Below are positions 35,663 through 48,066 of a stretch of DNA of 64,000 bases, in pieces. The stretch comes from Paulownia fortunei (Eukaryota > Streptophyta > Magnoliopsida > Lamiales > Paulowniaceae), in contig CM033106.1 in assembly GCA_019321725.1 (NCBI GenBank), positions 28,694,118-28,758,117 of the forward strand, given 5' to 3'. Position 1 is the first letter of the stretch. The number at the start of each line of letters is the position of its first letter. A model generated the notes under the pieces. It was given only the letters and a program-made list of their open reading frames with translations. It had not been told where the DNA came from and made no database searches. The translations under genes and the position numbers were made by a program.

Positions 35663-37772
35663 TTCAAATTATGTTTATTTGATTTGTTCCTACAATAAAT
35701 TTCAAATTATATAATTTCAATAAAAGTTTGTAGTATTATATTGGATTTTAGTATTTCTTTCAATACATAACTACCCGTATAATACTTACTACAAAAAGAC
35801 ATGATTTTTTATTTTGAATATAAACATAAAATAACTTATCTGAGACACATGTCGAATTTTTTCTCAATCATACTCACAATTCGAATTTCAAATTCCAACA
35901 AACTCAAATCTTAGAAGTGGTTCCTGTTGGTAATTACAAACCGATCCTTTGTTGGCATGATCCATTCTATTCCGTTACTGTTTTCTAACTAGGGAATTAT
36001 TAAACGATGAAAAATGAAAGGGGCATAAAAAAAAAAAAAAAAAAGATTAAGAACATCGCCCAATTAATGAGAAGTTTAAATATATTTTCCTAAAAGCATT
36101 CTGATTAATACAATTTTGTCCAACTTAAAAAAGGGCAAAAATATAAGAGCATGCTTGGCACATTAATTAGATGGAAACTCAATATACTATTAACACTAAT
36201 TAAAAATACACTCCATTTTCTCAAATCTATATTACTCCCATCCTATTTTATTTTTTTTATGTTTTAGAATAAGTTTTTATTTTTTAAATATTTTTTTAAA
36301 ATAACTTTCTCATATAAAGTAATTATGAATTTATAGTTATTTTTTAAAATATTTATAAAAATATACTATTAGTAATGTGCAATTAATATATATAAATAGT
36401 TGCAGGTCAGCTGAGGTAGCTTTGATTGATAAGAGGTACAAAGTTAAAGTAAAAGTAAAATGATGATGATGACGATGATGATGGTGAATTTCTTTTTCTG
36501 CTTTAAACAGAGCTTCTTTTTTGTTGCTTCTGCAACTGATTATCAGAAGGTAATAATAGGTATAGCCTGCTCACTTCACATAGCCTTTTTATTAAATGTC
36601 TCCTTTATTACGTTTTCAAAAGGATTTTTTTATAATTATTTTTTAAAAGTTTCAAACTATATTTATTTTATAGGGTTTTTTAATTAAAGTATAAATTTAA
36701 AATATTTTTTTTTAAATTTATAAATGTTATTTTCAGATCTATAATTTTTAATTTATCAAAAATAGATCAACATCACTAATATTTGATATAATATTTTATT
36801 AATTTAAAAATAATTAAAATTTACTATTACTTTCTGTACTATGCTTTTGTGACCTACCAGTGAAGGGCTACTCCTGAAATGACGTTAGGTCTTTAGCAAG
36901 ATTGTCATTTTTTATAATAGAACCTACAAATTATTACTTTCAAATTAAAATGTTATTACAACATAATAATATGTTTTTTTTTTATAAAATTATAAACAAA
37001 TACATTTTAAAAAAATTACATTTTTTTCATGCATAGAAACCCATAAAATTAAATGCATGTTCATTCTTATGCTATCTAGTCAAGATTTCCATATGATCAT
37101 ATGAAATATATTTTTATTCTTATAACAAATCTAGCAAAATTTTTAAATTTAAATATACTAAAAATACAAAAATGAGACTGAAAAATATAAACAAACAGGA
37201 CTGTTTTATGTCGTAAGCCTCCAGAATAAATTCTGTGAAAAAAAAAATAAATCATTGCAGTGGTATTTTGTTTTTTTTTTTGTTTTTTTGTTTTGGATTC
37301 GTGGATCCAGATTTAAGTGGTGAAAATATTTGAAAATTTGTTTTTCTTCAACTAATTTGAAGAAAAATAGGATATTTGTTAAATAACTATGACAACTATT
37401 TGAAAATTTCATACCTTTCTTTCATACCAAACAATTTCTAAGATAAGAATTTGTAAAGTTGATCGGCTTAATTTGTTTCGCAGTTGAGCATAAAATTCGA
37501 ACTTTCATTAATTTTGCTTTTTTTTTTCTTTTTTTAAATTATCATTTTCTAAATTGTAAATCCAGTGGTACCTTGGCAATGTTTGGCAAAATTGTTGTTT
37601 TGTATATTGCGCCCAATCAGTTAATTACAATTCAAAACCACAAGTTTGAAAGCAATTTTCATACTATGGTCCTTTACTTCTCATTTAAATCTAACATAAT
37701 TTCTTTTTTACATCATTATACTTTAGTTAAATCAAGAACTAATTAATTCAAATGACAAAAATATACTAACAA
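35663..37772. other. AT-rich intergenic DNA
   Basis: No gene seen. A GATGATGA trinucleotide-type repeat lies at about 36461-36485. Many long T and A runs. Confidence 0.5.
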
Positions 37773-38057
37773 TGGATCGAGTGATTTTAGAGAACGAACT
37801 CGATTTTGTAAATATTACATCTAACGCATATATATTAAGTGTATGTATCTATTATTAAGTATTTCGTATATCATTAAATGAAACACTTGTATATATTTAC
37901 CATACTCAATAAACGTGCATTGATTATAATATCAATCACTCCGGAAATTCAATATATATATATTAAATGTATGTATCTATTATCAAATATTCTATATATG
38001 ATTAAATAGAACACTTGTATAAGAATATACTGATTATAACATAAATCACTCGATCCA
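37773..38057. mobile_element. Short element with 15-bp inverted ends (MITE-like)
   Basis: TGGATCGAGTGATTT at 37773-37787 is repeated exactly, inverted, at 38043-38057. The 285-bp body is built of two diverged direct copies: the block TATTAAGTGTATGTATCTATTATTA...ACACTTGTATA...GATTATAATATCAATCACTC recurs about 120-140 bp later. No open frame. No convincing target-site duplication, so the superfamily is not assigned. Confidence 0.6.
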
Positions 38058-41030
38058 AGAATGCACCTCAGGATCTTCTACTTTGATACATGCCGTTTAA
38101 TTTTTTTCATATCTCAAAACATCACCATCATACATAATACGAGACCCGTCAAAGTAAAACCCCGAAACATCATGCGCACACTAAAAACCAATATTTTTTT
38201 GTTATTTACTATGATTAGGGCATCTTTATATGAAAATTGACCTCATTAATTAACCTTATACATTGTGATTAAAGAAACAAGTACATATTAAGCTAGTATA
38301 GACATCATTAGTCGAGATGATGTGCTTAATTACATAAGAGTACGTACCCCATATGTGGCCATGTGCTAGTTGAATAAGTAATTTAAGGAAGTTGTTAGTA
38401 CAATAATTGAGTTGTTAGGATACTTTAATTGGATTTGGGGCCAAAAGGTATTTGCCAGAAGTTATTATTTGCATGCTAGCTCATGCTTCGAAGTTCTATC
38501 TACTTAACTGTAAAAAGAAAAAAAATCGAAAAAAAACTAAAATAAATAAATATAACTTTTAGTTGAGTAGATTGCAGGCCTCTTGCGTATAATTTATTGT
38601 AAGTCTAAAGTCTTTTTTATAATCAATAAATGATAAATAAAAAAAGATGAATGTAGCAATTTTTATTGGGTCTCAACATAGGCATTGATGTGGATTGTTG
38701 TCGAGGCTTAATTTCTAATACGTGTTTAATTGGTTAATAAATTTCTATTTATAATATGAATAAATCGACTTCATAATTGTTCAGATGAAATTTTTTTCAA
38801 TAGTCAAGTTAGAGTTTAAATAAGAAAATATTAATATATAACCAAAAGAATAAAAAGCTCAAATGAATCTCGTATCTAAATGAATAAGGATATTTATAGG
38901 TGGTTGAATAGGAGTTATGTACCCATGTGATAGGATGCATGTATTAATATAATTTTTTATATTCTTATGTTTTAGTCTATTGAATAAAGTTTATTTATTC
39001 AAGACAAATTATTATTAAGATGATTAGGCATTATTCTCTATTATAAAATATTTAATTTAATTAATAGCTACTGTACAAAGAAAAAAATCATCACCATATA
39101 TGTCATATTGAGACATCAACATGGAAAGGGTCAAAGTTAGGCAATTTAGGGAACCTTTTAACACATCTATCATGCGTGTCCAAATATAGTCTTGTATTCC
39201 CATTTGTAGGCCCCTTTTATTTATATTTTATGCTTCTAATTTTTAATAATTAAATCCTCAAGATAAATTAAGTTTGAATTTGACATATATGGATTACGAC
39301 GAGTCCGTTGACTCTCTCATGTCAAAATCCACCCACCCACCACTTTTTCAAAGTTTTCACATTTTTTTTTCTGATAAAAAATCAAAAAAGCTGATTTCCT
39401 GCACTTATATAAGAAATAAATAATCAACAATTTGCATGCACTTTCCCCACTGTATTTATGGTGGCATAATGGACCCTGCAAAGGTGGTGTGAAAAAGGCT
39501 ACCTGTATTACTTTTGTTACATTCATTGAAGAAATTCAGCAATATTATTTGGGAATGTGTTCAAATAATACTTTTAATAAAGTTGGCTGGGAAGTTTATA
39601 TTGGAGTTTTGCTTGTAATAAGGCTCCATTTATTTGGAATTCTTACTGCCCATAAAAGCATAGAAAAAAGAAAAAGAAAAAAGTGTATCATTTTGGATAC
39701 ACTTAAATTTTATTGCACATAATTTTTTATCATAAATCATATTGTGTAATTTATTAGTGTCACTTATAAATTTTTATTCATAAAGTATATCCGTATCGAA
39801 AATTAATGCAATACAATAAAGAATATAATAATACTTGTAATAATAGATTATATTGAATTTTTAAAAACACTTTGAAATTTAGCGGACACTAACCTAATAA
39901 ATAAGAATGAGGCAGTCAAACCACCTTAATTTTTACATGCACTTTAAAAAATACCAATTTTAAATTATTCATATCAAATATATATATATTTGGTATGCAC
40001 ATGTGAAACGAATTACAAATGAAATAATAAAATAGAACAAAAAAATCTGGATTTATTTGAACTATAGTGTATCATCATTTATTCAAGTCTTTAATATATT
40101 GCCATTTGCCATTTAAAATTTGAGGACTTGACTTTCAATCCATTCATCTAAAATTAATTAATCTTTGCAACAAAAATCAATGGACTAAGAGATTAAGTTG
40201 TATGCTGTATTATGTTGACCTTTTATTGGTCACTTAAAGCTTGTTTTTATCATCTAGGATAACGAGGAACATCCCTACATTACTCTAGTGAATTAAAAAT
40301 AAAAACCCAATATTAATCGTTACTATGAAAATTTCGAAAGAATCTTGTAACATAACATATCATAAAAGATATATTTCAGATTTTTGTTGTTCTTTTGAAA
40401 ATATCGAGTTTTATTTGAGAGATTTTCATAAAATATTAATATGCTAGAATTAAGTAGATGCAGGTTTGCTACATGTTTTGACAGTTTTTGCATCAGTACT
40501 TATGAATATAAACATCTTTACATAATATTTCTATCCATCCAAAAATTAGAGGACAGTTGATGCATTGATCCGTCAATTTAATTATTTTGTCAAGTAGTAT
40601 ATTAAATAATATTGACTTATATAATAAATATTTATATTTAAAATTTTAAAATTATCAATAACCTAATATAATAAATAAGTTTAAAATTAAATTATTTAAT
40701 TTGGATTTGTACCGTGGCAAATAAAATAATAATTTTAAATTAGAGAAAGTAATAAAATGGGAAAGTGAGTGTATATTATTGTGATTTTGATCATTACAGC
40801 CGAATGCCAATCAACTTATTTATAAACACTCTAGTAATAAACTGGTTTTGCAGGCAAAATTCAAGTCCCTATTGTATTTTTACTTTTGTCTTTATTTTTA
40901 TTTCGAAAGTATATATTTATGATTTATAATATAAAATAAAATACTAAATTAAAACACCGATTTCTTTCGGCCATTAACCTTTTCTTTATTGTGAAATTTC
41001 ACGGCTTATCACAGACACAGAGAAATGGGC
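38058..41030. other. AT-rich intergenic DNA
   Basis: About 3 kb with no recognisable gene or RNA gene. The stretch around 38650-38960 has the look of a decayed repeat but has no diagnostic ends. Confidence 0.45.
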
Positions 41031-42542
41031 CATTTCATCACTCAACGTTCAATCGAGGGAGCAAGAAAGCTGAGTGTCAGTGTGGCGTGCTTCACGTAGC
41101 AAATTGCTTGTCTTAATCTCAATCACTACAAACAACTTCAAATCTCAAGTACACGCTCTCATGAAAAAGAACAACTGTCTCCACTCTCAATAAAAATCTC
41201 AAAACCAAAAACCTCAAGAAAAGGAGAGGCAAAGAAAACTTGAAATTAATACTTTTCCTAGTTATAGTGAAAGGAAAAAGAATCAATTTTGATGGGTTTT
41301 CACTTTTCACCTTTACTTTTGTCTTTGCTAAGAAAAAGGAAAAGGGAAATTCTGGGACGAAAAAAATTGCATCGCTCATTCTAGCAAAACGGGTAAGCAC
41401 GTAGCTGCAAATCTTGGCTTTTGACTGAGTATTTTGTTGTGCATTGTGCAGAGTATCAGAACTCAAATCAATTTCTTGATTCCTCTCTTGTTGGTGTCTG
41501 TGCAAAGTGATTTTCTTTTTGCATAGAGGTGTGCAATATGCATGCGGGTTTCTTTATTTTTTCCCACTATTTGTTAACACTGTATGATTGTTTCCAAAAG
41601 AGTTCTTGAATGAGACTTGGCTTCACATTTTCTCTGTCTGTGTGCGGTGTGTAAAGGTGGGTTTCTTGTGTTTCTACAAGCTGTTCATGCAATTAGTAAG
41701 TCTTGGGTTTTGTTGGGGGTTTACATGGAGAGTGGCTTTTGGGTTGTGTCTGTTGAGTAAATTTTTGAATGCATTTCTGATTTTTCCCACTCTATTTATT
41801 TTTATTTATTTTTTGTTTTTTGCATGATGTTTACAGCACATGCTGATGGTCCTTTGTTCATATTTATATCAGTGGCCTGATTTCTCTGTTTTTTTAGATG
41901 ATTCTTTTCTGTTCCTCAGATTTTGTTGGTCGCTGATGTTTGATTTTTCATTAACGAGATAGTACTATTAATGATGCATTATATAAACCTGTGTGCTAAG
42001 TGATCTTCTCTTTTATTCTTACAGTCTTGGCAAAGCTATACGGAGAGATGCTTGTTGTCTACCGTTTTGGTGGTTGATTCAAACTGATACGGAGATGCTG
42101 TTTTCCGTTGCAGGTCTTACAAACTTGAACTGCCAAAGTAATTATAGTGCACATGTTTGATGTATTTCTGATTTGTTTATAAGACTTGGAACTTGAAGCT
42201 TTTAAGAGCACTAGGGTCCTTTTTTTCCAGTAAATCTTTATGTTAAAGAAACAGAGACAGAGTAAAGAAAGAGAGGGAAAGTGAGAAAGAATGATAAAGA
42301 AATAGAGGGAGGTGGTGGGGTGGAGTCAGATTGGGTGCTAGCGGCAGCTCCCTCTGGTTTTGGGGAATAATTTAATATGGAAGCCTGTTGGTAATGTCTC
42401 CTTGGCTGACTAGGTGCGTCCGGAGTCCATGGGCTTTGCCGCCGACCAAGGAAACAACCTCTTCTTTGGCTCTCTTCCCATTCAAGTGAACCATTTCTTT
42501 AAAAACTAAAAATCTGCTCAAACCCCATTCTCTATTCTTTGT

Positions 42543-42581
<39 letters not shown>

Positions 42582-42886
42582 TGAATTGCTCCTTCCTTGG
42601 TTCCTGTCAAGATTCGGTCATACGAAGCATATATCCTTCCCCTCTTTGAGATCCCATTACTTTCCTCTGGAAGTTCAAGAAATTGGCCATATTCAGAAAT
42701 TTGGTCCCCACACCTAGGCCCTTTACATTTTGCCATTTCCGGGCCTTTTTTCCTCGATTCGAGTCCTGTCGGATCATTGGGGATGCCCGAAAGTCAATCC
42801 GGGGCAGTGCATTTTGCCGTGTTCAGTTGAGTAGTGTGGAAGCATATTTTTGTATCTGAGGAGAAACAGATCTTTGAGTTGGCAGG
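41031..42886 (+). promoter_or_regulatory. Promoter and long 5' leader region of the NPY-type gene
   Basis: Base composition changes near 41030 from AT-rich intergenic DNA to sequence with leader-like character (AAAAACCTCAAGAAAAGGAGAGGC near 41203). At least one plausible donor, ACG|GTAAGC near 41392, suggests a leader intron. A (CT)16 microsatellite lies at 42547-42578. A 15-codon upstream open frame, 42783-42830, ends 56 nt before the main ATG. Transcription start not determined. Confidence 0.4.
42547..42578. repeat. (CT)n microsatellite in NPY leader
   Basis: Pure CT dinucleotide run of about 32 bp, about 310 bp upstream of the start codon. CT runs in 5' leaders are frequent in plants. Confidence 0.9.
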
Positions 42887-45800
42887 ATGAAGTTTATGAA
42901 GCTTGGATCCAAGCCCGATTCCTTTCAGATTGAGGGGAACAACATAAGGTTAGATCTTTATTAATCATCTTAAAAGGATTAATATTTGTATTTTCTTTTG
43001 ACTGATTTTGCAGGATGCATTTCACCTGCTTAGATAAATTTGCTTTTGTTGTTTAATGTTTTTTCCTTTCTTTAATCCGAAAGGTGAAATATTGTTACTG
43101 GAGTTGTCTTAACTCTCACTATTTCTGTTAAACTTTGCATCTCTTGGCCAGTTACTGTTGTTTTAGTAGTCCCCACTTTTATATTTTGCGTCTTTCAGGA
43201 GATATCAAACCTTGGGCTCTCTTGTAGAATCAGGAGTCACTATCATCTAGATAACAAAATTCTCAAAGTTTGTTCATTGACTTCCACTAGCTATTGTGAA
43301 GTTCATTATTTCCAACTGAGCAGGATTAATTGTCCATGATAACTCATCCAAATCCGTGTTCTTACTCCAATAAACTTTGATCTTCTTTTTGGTTCAGTTA
43401 TGGAACATTGCTCTGTGTTTGTCAACTTGGAAAAGTATCAATTTTCTTTGTTTTGTTTCATACTTTTAAGCTATGGCATCACCCCTAGTTGGTTGAATGG
43501 TTTATTGGTACATCTGATGTCGTGCTTACAAGCTCTTTTAGGACTTAAATCTAGCTTTTCAACTTGAGCATTCCATCCTTCTTAAAGAAAGCAGATAGAA
43601 TTAAATTACTGTAATGTGTTTGGAGTGATTTTGGTCCAAGTCTCCAAGATGTGGTATTATGTAAACGGACAGTAGATATGGTGATGTCCATAACCATCTC
43701 GGGTGCACAGGGTTGAGAATCCGCTGAAATAATGATTTTCTGTTTGCTACCAATATTTGTGGTAGCTAATGATGGAGACCCCAAAGTTAAGTGTACTGCG
43801 GTTTCCTCTATTTCAATCCAAATGATACAGTCAATCTCCCTCTGCGTGTGTTTGTAATTTCACATGGTCTATGTTTTGTTTTATGGAATTCACTAAGGAA
43901 AACTATTTGGCTACTTATATTTGTTGCCCAAGAATGTTTTTAAGAAAAAAGTGAAATTTTATCTGCAGATATGTGGCTAGTGAGTTAGCAACCGATGTTG
44001 TTGTTCATGTCGGTGACGTGAAGTTTTATCTACACAAGGTATGATGATCTTACAATTATACTAAAGCAATCATGTTTGACAATTAGTAGTTAATGCTTCC
44101 CAGGTACCATGCCCTGTTGAGCCTGAAGAGTCTCCATATTGAATGCTCTAATATTCAGCAATCATTTTTTGTAACTTAATTCAAAGAAATAATTGGATTA
44201 GATCTTATAATGATATTAGAGCAGAGTCCTTGTATAAATTTTCAAGAAGTGTCTTGTTGGCATTCTACTGAAGCGTATATCTGAAGTAGTGCATATTATT
44301 CTACTATACTGATTTGCTGCTAAAATGAAATCTGCAGTTTCCGCTTCTCTCTAAATGTGCACGCTTACAGAAGTTGGTTTCTTCAGCTAATGAAGGAAAT
44401 GGTGATGAGATCAATATTCACGATATTCCAGGTGGTTCAAGTGCCTTTGAAATATGTGCCAAGTTTTGTTATGGAATGACTGTTACCCTAAATGCTTATA
44501 ATGTTGTTGCAACGCGTTGTGCGGCTGAGTATCTTGAAATGCATGAAACAATTGAGAAAGGTAACCTCATCTACAAGGTTGATGTTTTCCTGAACTCTAG
44601 CATTTTCAGGAGCTGGAAGGACTCTATTATAGTTCTTCAGACTACAAAATCCCTGTTGCCATTGTCTGAGGAACTGAAATTAATCAGCCACTGCATTGAT
44701 GCTATTGCTTCCAAGGCCTCAGTTAATGTTTCTAAGGTGGACTGGTCCTATTCATATAACCGCAAAAAGATTTCTGAGGAAAATGGGAATGATCCCAGCT
44801 GGAATGGCGTCAGAAGCCGAATGATACCAAGTGATTGGTGGGTTGAGGACATATGTGAGCTTGAAATAGATTTGTACAAGCGTGTTATTATGACCATTAA
44901 AAACAAAGGGATTATATCTAATGAAGTGATTGGAGAAGCTTTAAAAGCTTATGCTTATCGAAAATTACCTGGCTCTGGCAATAATGTAATCAACCATAAT
45001 GACATCTCTAAGTTTCGCTCCATTTTGGATACAATTGTGTGGCTTTTGCCAGCAGAAAAAGGCAGTATCTCATGTAGTTTCTTGCTTAAATTGTTGAAAG
45101 CTGCCATCTCAGCTGGTTCAGGAGAAACAGTGAAAATGGAACTGGTAAAAAGAATAGGGCAGCAATTGGAGGAGGCTTCTGTTAATGATCTGTTAATTCG
45201 AGCTTGCGATGAGGAAGCAACAATGTATGATGTCCATGTAGTCCAGAAAATACTTGAAGAATTCATGACACAAGATCATAATGCTGAAACTGAAACAGAA
45301 AACAGAGGTGAAATTCAGGAGATTAGAAGGCCTGGGATCTTATCTGAAGCTTCAAAGCTGATGGTGGCAAAACTCATTGATGGTTACCTTGCAGAGATTG
45401 CAAAGGATCCTAATCTACCTCTTTCTTTGTTCATTGGTATCTCAGAGATGGTCTCTAGCTTTTCACGACCAGCACATGATGGTCTATATCGAGCCATTGA
45501 TACATATCTCAAGGTAAAGCCCTCTTTAAGTATGCTAAGCAGTTTAGCAAAAATAATTCACACTTTTGAGAAGTGCCACTTTGCCTCTTTACATAATAAA
45601 AGTTACCATTTCGTGACAGTTTAGATCGAGTTCTATTCTGCACAATTTTCTTTTGTTCTGTCCCTCCAAATCCAGTATTCAATTTTCTTTTCTCTTAAAT
45701 TTAGGTTCTATTTTCTTTCTTTCTGTTTGAAACTTGTAAACCTTTTAAATCTGATAAATTTCAAGAAGATACTGAATCTTTATACAAGGGCTTTTAACCT

Positions 45801-46589
45801 TCTTTACTGCATTATCATCTATGAACTGAAATTTATGCTCAAGCTATTTCCTAAATCATGTAGCACACTAAGATAAAAAGGAAACAGAGAGAATGTTCTT
45901 TTCCTATCTGATTAGAGAAAAGAGGTGCTACTTCTTTGACTATAAAGGTGCATATTCATAAATGGTGTCTGGCATTTGCAAAATCCTCATATACTGACTG
46001 ATCTGTGATCTTGGTGTAGGAGCATCCCGGTATCAGCAAGAGTGAGAGGAAGAGAATATGTCGGCTGATGGACTGCAAGAAGCTCTCAGCTGATGCATGC
46101 ATGCATGCTGTGCAAAATGAGAGACTTCCTTTACGTGTCGTTGTACAGGTGCTCTTTTTTGAGCAAGTTCGAGCTGCTGCTTCGTCTGGCAGCAGCACCC
46201 CAGATCTACCTAAAGCCATCAAAGACCTGAACTGTGGCTCGTACGGGAGCTCAAGGTCAGCAACGACTAATACTGATGAGGATTGGGATGCTGTAGCTTC
46301 AGCCGAAGAACTCAGAGCCCTCAGAGGAGAGCTGGCTGCTTTAAGATTGGGGAATGGAGTTGTTCAGGACAGAAATGGTGGAGAAAATAGGATTAGCAAT
46401 ACTGACAGGGCTGCCATCAGTAAAATGAAAGGTTTGATCATGTCGAAGAGAATCTTCTCGAAAATCTGGTCAAACAAAGGGGGACAGGCTGAGAACAGTG
46501 GTTCGGATTCATCAGAGAGTCTTGGCTCGACTAACCACGATGAAGCAAAATGTACGCCTACAAGGAGAGGGAGGCATTCTGTTTCTTAG
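42887..46589 (+). CDS. NPY2: BTB/POZ-NPH3 domain protein, NPY2/NPY4 type
   Basis: Plant adaptor-type protein of the NRL (NPH3/RPT2-like) family. NPY members act with AGC kinases in auxin-mediated organogenesis and root gravitropism, typically at the plasma membrane. Exons 42887-42948, 43969-44038, 44338-45513 and 46020-46589 give 625 aa. It begins MKFMKLGSKPDSFQIEGNN (NPY hallmark), followed by a BTB domain (about 28-135, with [20 protein letters not shown] and CAKFCYGMTVTLNAYN). The NPH3 domain runs from DWWVEDICELEID (about 210) to LPLRVVVQVLFFEQVRAA (about 472-489). The tail has SSGSSTPDLP, a short coiled region (AEELRALRGELAALRL) and a C-terminal RRGRHSVS. Exon 3 could read 37 codons into the next intron if unspliced. 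The four-exon structure and tail favour NPY2/NPY4 over NPY1; the exact orthologue is inferred, not proven. Confidence 0.92.
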
Positions 46590-47895
46590 CATGAAGAACC
46601 TGGAAAAGATTTGATTTTGCTGATCTTCTTGTTACAAGATTAGTTGCCTTTTACTTAATCAAGAATATAGCATATAGTCTAGAGGAGTTAATGCTGTCCA
46701 TTATGCAAGAAACCAAGTATCTGTTATGATATTAGAAGTGAGACAATTCTGTCATCAGCAAAATTATGTAAAAATCCCTTCATTAGCAGTCATTTTACTC
46801 TCAAATTGGTGTAGAACAGTGAATAGATGGTAGCACCACAGCTAGAAAGAGTACTATTAGATCCAAAAAATGCCCTGAAGAAATTATTAGTGGGCAAACA
46901 AGAGAAAGGTTCAAGGAGTACTCAATGTAATGCATCAATCTGAACTTAATCAATCGGCAGTGAATGCCATGCTGCTCTAGTGCACTGACTGCACTGAATA
47001 TTATCCACTTGTCTTAATTTTTGTCCGGCAATAGAGGTGCTCCCATTTGATTAAATCGAATTGAAATTTTGATAAATTAAAAATTAAAAATTTGATAAAT
47101 TAAAAATTAAAATGAATTAATTGGTTCGGATTTGATTGTAATTGATTTTTTTTTTTCAGTTTGATTTTCCGGTTAATTGTTATTAAAAAATAGATAAAAA
47201 AATAAAAAAAATAAATTATAAATATATTTCTCATTTATTATTTTTAATTTGGGTGAGAAAAATAATATAAAAATCATATATATAAATATATGAAAATAAC
47301 AGTTTGATTTTAAGTGAAAATCAAAATTTCCAAACAGATAATTTTTTTAGATGTCTCAATGAACAATAAGAAAGGTACAAGCAAAACAACAAAAAGGTTG
47401 TTAAACAAATTGCTTGAAAATAGATAAATGTGGAGCTATAATTTTCCTGTTAATAACAATTTCCCCACAGGCACAATTGACCCAATGTTCATTTACAATA
47501 ACTATAATACTAATCATATATCAAAAACTTGGGGTACTCAGTCGACATATATGTAAATTGTCGGGCGCCCTAACAAATAAATGTAAGGGCCACAATGTCT
47601 TTTCACAAAAGACAACAACACAATCGCAGCAGTTAATAATTACTTTTTACAGTTTTACTCCGACATTGGTTAAGAAAACTGCTTCTGTTTTTCAATTTCG
47701 CAACGGTTGAACCAAGGACAGAAAAAGAAACCTTCATCTTACCCCATCATTGATCTTGCCCGAAAAACACAATTTTATTTTCCTTTGCGTCACAGAAATT
47801 GCTAGCGTTTGAAAACTTAATTCCATTCTCGTTTCTTTCCTTAAAATTCATCGTTGTTTGATCCAGATTTACAGTATTATAGAGTATCATACACA
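46590..47895. other. NPY 3' UTR and intergenic DNA
   Basis: 3' UTR, then about 1 kb of AT-rich DNA. The segment 47030-47340 (AGAGGTGCTCCC start, TTAAAAATTAAAAATTTGATAA tandem, GGTTCGGATTTGATT) resembles a decayed hAT-type element, but I could not find a matching right end. Confidence 0.4.
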
Positions 47896-47901
47896 TATAC
47901 G

Positions 47902-48066
47902 TATATAAGTGTATCCACAAGGGCGTGTGATAAATTCTGCGATCTGCACGAAGCGTCTCCTTCTCTATCTCTCGCCAAGAGAGTATAACTCGTTCAGTAA
48001 TTTGGTATCTCTGTCCCTTACTGTGAAGCTCCGCCGTTTCAATACTGCAATCATTGGTACTCGAGG
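47902..48066 (+). promoter_or_regulatory. SEC10 promoter and probable 5' UTR exon
   Basis: A TATA box candidate TATATAAG at 47902-47909 is followed by a moderately GC-rich, CT-rich stretch ending CTCGAG|GTCAG near 48066, a fair donor site. The coding exon starts with an acceptor directly before the ATG at 49501, so a non-coding first exon is required. The intervening 1.4 kb is then a leader intron with no gene of its own. Confidence 0.5.

Noticed and set aside
39317..39722. Overlapping short frames of 69 and 96 codons on opposite strands
   Set aside because: They overlap antisense to each other, lack motifs and sit in AT-rich DNA without promoter or splice context.
41119..41505. 128-codon minus-strand open frame upstream of the NPY gene
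   Set aside because: No family motif, biased low-complexity composition, and it lies in sequence that looks like the plus-strand leader region.
42300..42480. CGGCAGCTCCCTC-like and CCGCC-containing stretch considered as a microRNA precursor
   Set aside because: It does not match miR159/319/390 or another mature sequence I know, and no good foldback arm pairs with it.
47030..47340. Possible second hAT-like element starting AGAGGTGCTCCC
   Set aside because: No inverted partner or target-site duplication could be found at a right end, so it is only noted as decayed repeat.
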